Shown here: positions 14,620 through 18,428 of the stretch, piece by piece
Layout: every line of letters begins with the position of its first letter
How positions within the stretch are numbered: position 1 is the first letter of the stretch
From: Lachnospiraceae bacterium
GTDB lineage: Bacteria > Bacillota_A > Clostridia > Lachnospirales > Lachnospiraceae
DNA: 18,428 bases
Reading direction: 5' to 3'
Assembly: GCA_017464645.1 (NCBI GenBank)
Contig: JAFTZF010000031.1
Span: 1 to 18,428, forward strand
Notes under the pieces: generated by a model
Databases searched by the model: none
What the model was told of the DNA's origin: nothing
What the model saw: only the letters and a program-made list of their open reading frames with translations
Translations under genes and position numbers: made by a program

Positions 14620-16692
14620 CTATTCTCCAAAAGGCCGGTTCAGTTCTTCTGTTCCCGGCAGCACGAATCTGCCCTGCTCAATGACCGGGATCCGCTGACC
14701 ATTCTCCTTCACAATGTGCACAAATTCCAGTTCATCATAGGGAATGGTAATATCCGTGTGGCAGTTGAAGTACGCCTTGCCCGGGTCTTCCTTACGCAGC
14801 AGAGAACACTCATTGTCCTTGCCAATCATGCGCTTGCCGTCAGGATTCCAGGTGGGCACATCCTCTTCCCAGGAAAAGCAGGTGTCTCCCAATGCAAAAT
14901 GGGGCCCCATCTTCTCTGCGATCAGAATAGGCAGCTTGTCTGCGATGCCGTACTTCTGGGCCATCACATAAGCGGTAGTATTGGTACCGATGGCGAACTC
15001 GCCCAAAGGCACCGTCTCATGATGGAACAGCAGGTGCTCTTTGATATAGGCCCGGTTTTCCTCCTCTGTGGGGAAGTTTTTGCAGCTGTAGCTCTCCACC
15101 ATGCCGTCTTTCAGAACGATCTCCAGGTCCACATAATTCATCTCATTTAAATACACCTGGCTTACATGGAGCACACCGGTGCTTCCCGTAAGGATTGGAG
15201 AGGTAAACACCTCGCCCACGGGAATGTTCACATCTGCCACGCAGTTTTCAAACAGGGTCTCCTTTTCCGGGTCTTTGATCTCGTGCATCTGCACCACCAG
15301 GTCGGTGCGATTGGCGCCGGAGCCCTTGATGTGTACACATTTTCCCTGATCCAATGCATCGATGAGGCACTGCTGGATCCGCTGATACAGCTGATAATCC
15401 AGAGTATTGATCTTTACCGTCTCTGCAAAGATCTCCTCATAATCCGGTCCAATCTCCGGCAGTGGATACGCAATGATGGTAAAGCTGCGCTCCTCGCCCC
15501 TGATGTATTCATTGACCATTCTGCCGGACTCACTGGCATACTGGACATTCAGCTTCTGCTGTTTCTCAGTGGGAACCAAAGCCGACGGACAGGTCTTGGG
15601 CACAAAATCCACCTCTCCAAAGACCTCCATAACAGCAGGTCCTGCGTGCACCTGAGCCAGATCTTTGTACTGCTCGTAGCAGGTGCGCAGAACGCCTAAT
15701 TTACGCTCCACCAGCTTTTTGTCCAAATACAAGGCATAATCCCCCTTGTGGTCATACCAATACTGACGATTGGGGCCTGCGGAACTGTAGCCCGCATTGT
15801 GCTGCGGCCGGCGCAGCAGGCTGTGCAGCGGTTCCCGGTAAATGACGGCCTGAAGGCCCATGGCCCGGAAATTCTCAATGGACGCCTTTACCAGCCGCTC
15901 AAAGCCCAGTCGATAGCGGATATTGACAGTTTTCTTTTTATCCAGGGGCTTCCCTGCATTTACAAAACCGATGCGGTATCCTTCAGTAAAAGTCAAAGCC
16001 ATGGCCTCGATCTGCTCCTGAGGCAGGGATGCCAGAAACTTACTGGTGCGGATCTCTGACTCTGTAATATATTCTCCAAACAAATACAGATAACGGGGAT
16101 CGGTCAGATCTGCCCCGCAAATAATATCTCTTGCAAAGGAAAGGGCCGGATCCAGCTGCTCTCTCAGGCGGTGAGCCAGAAACACATCGCTGTAATCACT
16201 GTTCCACCAGTACAAAATCTGCTGCAGAGAAGAGGCCTTTGGCACTCCCTCCTCAAAGGCATTGTACACCTCGATGAACAGCTCATTGCCCACAGTAATA
16301 TCCGTCAGCCGCTGCTCAAATGCATAGACGATGTGCCCCCGCAGCTCCACATACAGATGGCTCAGATAGGGGCCGTATTCTTCCCCCAGGTGCTCCGCTG
16401 CCACTGCCGGATTGGCATAGCTGGTCTCATAGGCCGCGCCTGCAACATCACCGTAGAGCTTCTGATTCCACTCCTTTAATTCCTCCAGAGAGGCCTGCTC
16501 CAGACGTCCCCTTTGCAGCTCCTCCAAAAGCTCCCCGATCATACCGACAAATCCGGCCACGTACCGGAAATACTGCCGATAGGGCTCTGCTACGGTGTGT
16601 TCCTGTAATATCTCTGCGATCCGCTCCATAGAAAGCTCATACCGCTCCCGGATCGCCTCATTTTCTTCTTCAAAAAGCTCCCACGCTTTCAT
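14620..16692 (-). CDS. M29-family aminopeptidase with a long N-terminal extension
   Basis: Metal-dependent aminopeptidase, predicted to remove N-terminal residues from peptides in the cytoplasm. The 690-residue chain has the M29 (AmpS/aminopeptidase T) metal-binding set near its C-terminus: Glu494 in GEVFTSP, Glu565 in GEFAIGTN, His598 in GPHFALGD, and His645/Asp647 in CHTDITIP. The distances between them match the known M29 pattern (about 70, 33 and 47 residues). Typical M29 enzymes have about 410 residues, so some 280-300 residues are extra at the N-terminus: mostly helical, no TM, no motif I recognise. The start has a GAGGAG site and lies 54 bases after the gene at 16747. No terminator follows; the purE promoter begins immediately. 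Confidence 0.88.
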   Translation of the reverse strand: MKAWELFEEENEAIRERYELSMERIAEILQEHTVAEPYRQYFRYVAGFVGMIGELLEELQRGRLEQASLEELKEWNQKLYGDVAGAAYETSYANPAVAAEHLGEEYGPYLSHLYVELRGHIVYAFEQRLTDITVGNELFIEVYNAFEEGVPKASSLQQILYWWNSDYSDVFLAHRLREQLDPALSFARDIICGADLTDPRYLYLFGEYITESEIRTSKFLASLPQEQIEAMALTFTEGYRIGFVNAGKPLDKKKTVNIRYRLGFERLVKASIENFRAMGLQAVIYREPLHSLLRRPQHNAGYSSAGPNRQYWYDHKGDYALYLDKKLVERKLGVLRTCYEQYKDLAQVHAGPAVMEVFGEVDFVPKTCPSALVPTEKQQKLNVQYASESGRMVNEYIRGEERSFTIIAYPLPEIGPDYEEIFAETVKINTLDYQLYQRIQQCLIDALDQGKCVHIKGSGANRTDLVVQMHEIKDPEKETLFENCVADVNIPVGEVFTSPILTGSTGVLHVSQVYLNEMNYVDLEIVLKDGMVESYSCKNFPTEEENRAYIKEHLLFHHETVPLGEFAIGTNTTAYVMAQKYGIADKLPILIAEKMGPHFALGDTCFSWEEDVPTWNPDGKRMIGKDNECSLLRKEDPGKAYFNCHTDITIPYDELEFVHIVKENGQRIPVIEQGRFVLPGTEELNRPFGE

Positions 16693-16746
16693 TTCATAAC
16701 TCCTCTTTTTTACATGCCGGTTTCACATGCCTATTTCGTGCGGACT

Positions 16747-17061
16747 CTACATGCCCAGCACGTATAAAATAATCCAGGCCACCAAAAGCAGCCCGTTCAG
16801 AACGCATCCCACATAGGAGAACAAATAAAACCGTTCCTCCTCCTGAAAGCTCTTTATAGCCAGATACAGTCCTACAGCAGCCGCTGCCATGGACAAAAAG
16901 CCCAGAAAGCCAACGTACGCTCCAGCAGCTCCGCTCTGCCGGTAGGAAAGATAAAAAAGGCCGCTCAAAAAGAGCAGCACAAAAAAGCCAATGCCACTGG
17001 AAATCATCCCGTGCTTTGTATGTCTTTTATTGGTAAACTTATATCCTCTTCTTCTGCTCAT
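16747..17061 (-). CDS. Small three-TM membrane protein (DUF6142-like)
   Basis: A 104-residue membrane protein with a basic N-terminus (SRRRGYKFTNKRHTKHG) and three hydrophobic helices at about 19-41, 48-69 and 79-102. I think it belongs to the small clostridial family named DUF6142, but this is from memory of the N-terminal motif and needs a database check. The frame opens at 17091, but the ATG at 17061 has GGAGG 8 bases upstream and overlaps the VanZ-like gene by four bases (ATGA), typical of coupled translation. I use 17061. Function unknown; its place beside a VanZ-like protein suggests a membrane role. Confidence 0.8.
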   Translation of the reverse strand: MSRRRGYKFTNKRHTKHGMISSGIGFFVLLFLSGLFYLSYRQSGAAGAYVGFLGFLSMAAAAVGLYLAIKSFQEEERFYLFSYVGCVLNGLLLVAWIILYVLGM

Positions 17062-17531
17062 GTTCGGTTCCTCCATTTGCGCCAGCACCATGCAAAAATC
17101 CCATAGCCAATGAAGCCTCCAATGGTATTCAAAAGCAAATCGTCCACATCAAAGGTTCCCACCTTTGCCACCAGCTGGATCACTTCTGCCGCCAGACTGA
17201 TCTCAAAGGCCAGAAGGGCTGTCCTGAAAAATCCCCGGTGCTCCTCAAACAAAAGGGGCACCGCCAGACCCACCGGCACAAAAACTCCGATGTTGCCCAA
17301 CAAATTCACAAGCACTGCCTCTATTCCCAGGATCTTCCGATGAACCCAGAACCGCCTGATCTCTTTAAAAAGAATCAGATTGTAATGGTACTCCCGATTG
17401 GAAAGAGTCCTTCCATAACGTTCTGAAAAAAACAGGAAATATACGAGGCCGGCCATGTACAAAAAGAACAGCATGCGCCCGCCCCATAACATCCATTTTG
17501 AATTTGGGAAATCCAGCTTACTTTTCTTCAT
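17058..17531 (-). CDS. VanZ-like membrane protein
   Basis: A 157-residue protein with about four TM helices (near 14-36, 73-95, 102-122, 132-150). The VanZ-family signatures are visible: NLLGNIGVFVPVG at 76-88 and EVIQL at 116-120 followed by FDVDDLLLNTIGGF at 127-140. VanZ from Enterococcus gives low teicoplanin resistance, but most family members are chromosomal and of unknown role, so no drug-resistance claim is justified. It begins one base after the stop codon of the 50-aa gene (TGA-C-ATG) and has no ribosome binding site of its own, so its translation probably depends on reinitiation. Its end overlaps the next start by 4 bases. Confidence 0.87.
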   Translation of the reverse strand: MKKSKLDFPNSKWMLWGGRMLFFLYMAGLVYFLFFSERYGRTLSNREYHYNLILFKEIRRFWVHRKILGIEAVLVNLLGNIGVFVPVGLAVPLLFEEHRGFFRTALLAFEISLAAEVIQLVAKVGTFDVDDLLLNTIGGFIGYGIFAWCWRKWRNRT

Positions 17532-17532
17532 G

Positions 17533-17685
17533 TCAGAACAGTAAATCTGTCTTTCTCTTTAACAGCCGGCCGCCGTTTATGATCATCAGAATGCCTGCTG
17601 TCACACCAACCACCAGCAGAGCAATTCCCAGAACAAGATTTCCGGCTCCCACACTATTCATGGTCTTATAAGCCTTTTCATTCAT
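17533..17685 (-). CDS. 50-aa single-TM membrane protein
   Basis: This gene falls below common length cut-offs. The ATG at 17685 is preceded by a strong GGAGGAG site 7 bases away, 20 bases after pyrE. The 50-residue product starts MNEKAYKTMN, has one hydrophobic helix at about 13-38 (rich in Gly, Ala, Leu, Val, Ile), and ends in a basic-aromatic tail (LLKRKTDLLF), so the C-terminus probably faces the cytoplasm. Its TGA stop is separated by a single base from the VanZ-like start, and that gene lacks its own ribosome binding site. Coupling and the strong site support a real gene. I do not recognise the family; it could be a small partner or regulator of the VanZ-like protein. Confidence 0.78.
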   Translation of the reverse strand: MNEKAYKTMNSVGAGNLVLGIALLVVGVTAGILMIINGGRLLKRKTDLLF

Positions 17686-17705
17686 GTATGTCTCCTCCTA
17701 TGGCT

Positions 17706-18386
17706 CTATTTTACACCATACTGTTCATAATATTCGTCAATGGCTGCCTTTAATGTGTCATCAATGATCACCCGGCCCTTGTAGGGACGATTGTACAAAT
17801 GCTCTGTCACTTCTGCCATAGTTACAATGGCATTGGCATCAAATCCATACAGCTCTTTGATCTCGTCCAGCGCGCTCTTCTCGCCGCCCTTGCCTACTTC
17901 CATACGGTTCAGGGATACCATCAGTCCCACGATCTCCACGTCCGCTGCCCCTCTTACCTTCGGAACAGTTTCTTCCATGGATTTTCCGGAGGTGGTAACA
18001 TCTTCGATCATAACCACCCTGTCACCGTCTTTTAACTTGCTTCCAAGAAAGCTGCCTTTATCTGCACCATGGTCTTTTTCCTCCTTACGGTCAGAACAGT
18101 AACGAATTTCCTTCCCATACAGCTGGCTGTAAGCCACTGCAGTCACAACGCTGATGGGAATTCCCTTGTAAGCCGGTCCGAACAGTACATCAAAGTCATC
18201 TCCGTATGTATCGTGGATCGCCTTTGCATAGTATTCACCCAGTCTCATCAACTGGCTTCCTGTCACATAGGCGCCTGCATTCATAAAGAAGGGAGATTTT
18301 CTGCCGCTCTTTAATGTGAATTCACCAAACTTTAACACTTGGCTGTCTACCATAAACTCTATAAATTCCTGCTTGTACTGTTCCAT
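17706..18386 (-). CDS. pyrE: Orotate phosphoribosyltransferase PyrE
   Basis: Makes OMP from orotate and PRPP, the fifth step of pyrimidine synthesis. The 226-residue chain has LKSGRKSPFFMNAG at 25-38, LFGPAYKGIP at 68-77, the flexible catalytic loop RKEEKDHG at 100-107 (Lys101, Lys104, His106 region) and the PRPP-binding VVMIEDVTTSGKS at 124-136. The length suits the clostridial type. The ATG at 18386 is preceded by AGGAGG. The 42 bases upstream, to the window end, carry a TGA in another frame at 18409-18411 that could be the stop of an upstream gene (pyrD often precedes pyrE), but too little is visible to say. No terminator follows; the 50-aa gene starts 20 bases later. Confidence 0.96.
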   Translation of the reverse strand: MEQYKQEFIEFMVDSQVLKFGEFTLKSGRKSPFFMNAGAYVTGSQLMRLGEYYAKAIHDTYGDDFDVLFGPAYKGIPISVVTAVAYSQLYGKEIRYCSDRKEEKDHGADKGSFLGSKLKDGDRVVMIEDVTTSGKSMEETVPKVRGAADVEIVGLMVSLNRMEVGKGGEKSALDEIKELYGFDANAIVTMAEVTEHLYNRPYKGRVIIDDTLKAAIDEYYEQYGVK

Positions 18387-18428
18387 TTTATCTAAAACCT
18401 CCTGTTTTTCAATTTCCCTGGCTAAATG

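Noticed and set aside
17058..17531. Glycopeptide resistance gene vanZ
   Set aside because: Only family-level similarity is visible; no vanA-type operon genes are nearby, and chromosomal VanZ-like proteins are common without a resistance role.
1..18428. CRISPR array, mobile element or phage region
   Set aside because: I saw no regularly spaced direct repeats, no transposase or integrase, no terminal inverted repeats and no shift in composition. The tRNA gene has no adjacent integrase.

Overview
The window looks like ordinary core chromosome from a Gram-positive anaerobe of the class Clostridia, most likely a gut Lachnospiraceae (Blautia/Dorea-like). The basis is roughly 50% GC, strong AGGAGG ribosome binding sites, near-consensus sigma-A promoters with 17-bp spacers, and protein types typical of that family: a MocR-fold class I aminotransferase, a DUF2752/TM2 pair, an M29 peptidase with a long N-terminal extension, and an SH3-membrane protein beside clpC. 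The genus is a guess. I see no transposase, integrase, phage gene, CRISPR array or recognisable defence module.

Layout, low to high coordinates. 1-123: start of a secreted protein, cut by the window edge. 378-2343: aminotransferase and stand-alone ppGpp-hydrolase-like HD protein, each with its own promoter. 2432-2697: tRNA-Trp(CCA) with a consensus promoter and two terminator-like hairpins downstream. 2820-3641: the only plus-strand transcript, DUF2752 and TM2 membrane proteins, ending in a terminator shared with the convergent neighbour. 3676-6409: radA between a small conserved protein and a two-TM protein, behind a probable promoter. 6435-10103: an SH3-domain membrane protein followed by clpC, from a near-perfect promoter whose -35 lies in a palindrome. 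10145-14601: purE-purM-purN-purD plus a metallo-beta-lactamase-fold protein, with promoter, structured leader and strong terminator. 14620-18386: pyrE, a 50-aa membrane protein, a VanZ-like protein, a small three-TM protein and the M29 aminopeptidase, tightly spaced.

Functional picture. The right half is nucleotide synthesis: pyrE makes OMP; purE, purM, purN and purD cover four steps from PRPP to IMP, while purF, purL, purC, purB and purH are not here. No terminator separates the pyrE cluster from the pur promoter, so read-through could join pyrimidine and purine genes. The middle is quality control: ClpC for proteolysis and RadA for recombination. The left part holds amino-acid metabolism, alarmone turnover and a tRNA.

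Starts revised from the longest reading frames: the HD hydrolase (2343), purM (13936) and the three-TM protein (17061). The gene at 17533-17685 is too short for usual ORF cut-offs but is well supported. I found no clearly new multi-gene system. The best leads are small: the coupled 50-aa/VanZ/three-TM cassette, the palindromes at the SH3-clpC and DUF2752 promoters, the hairpin before clpC, and the repeat-rich purE leader.
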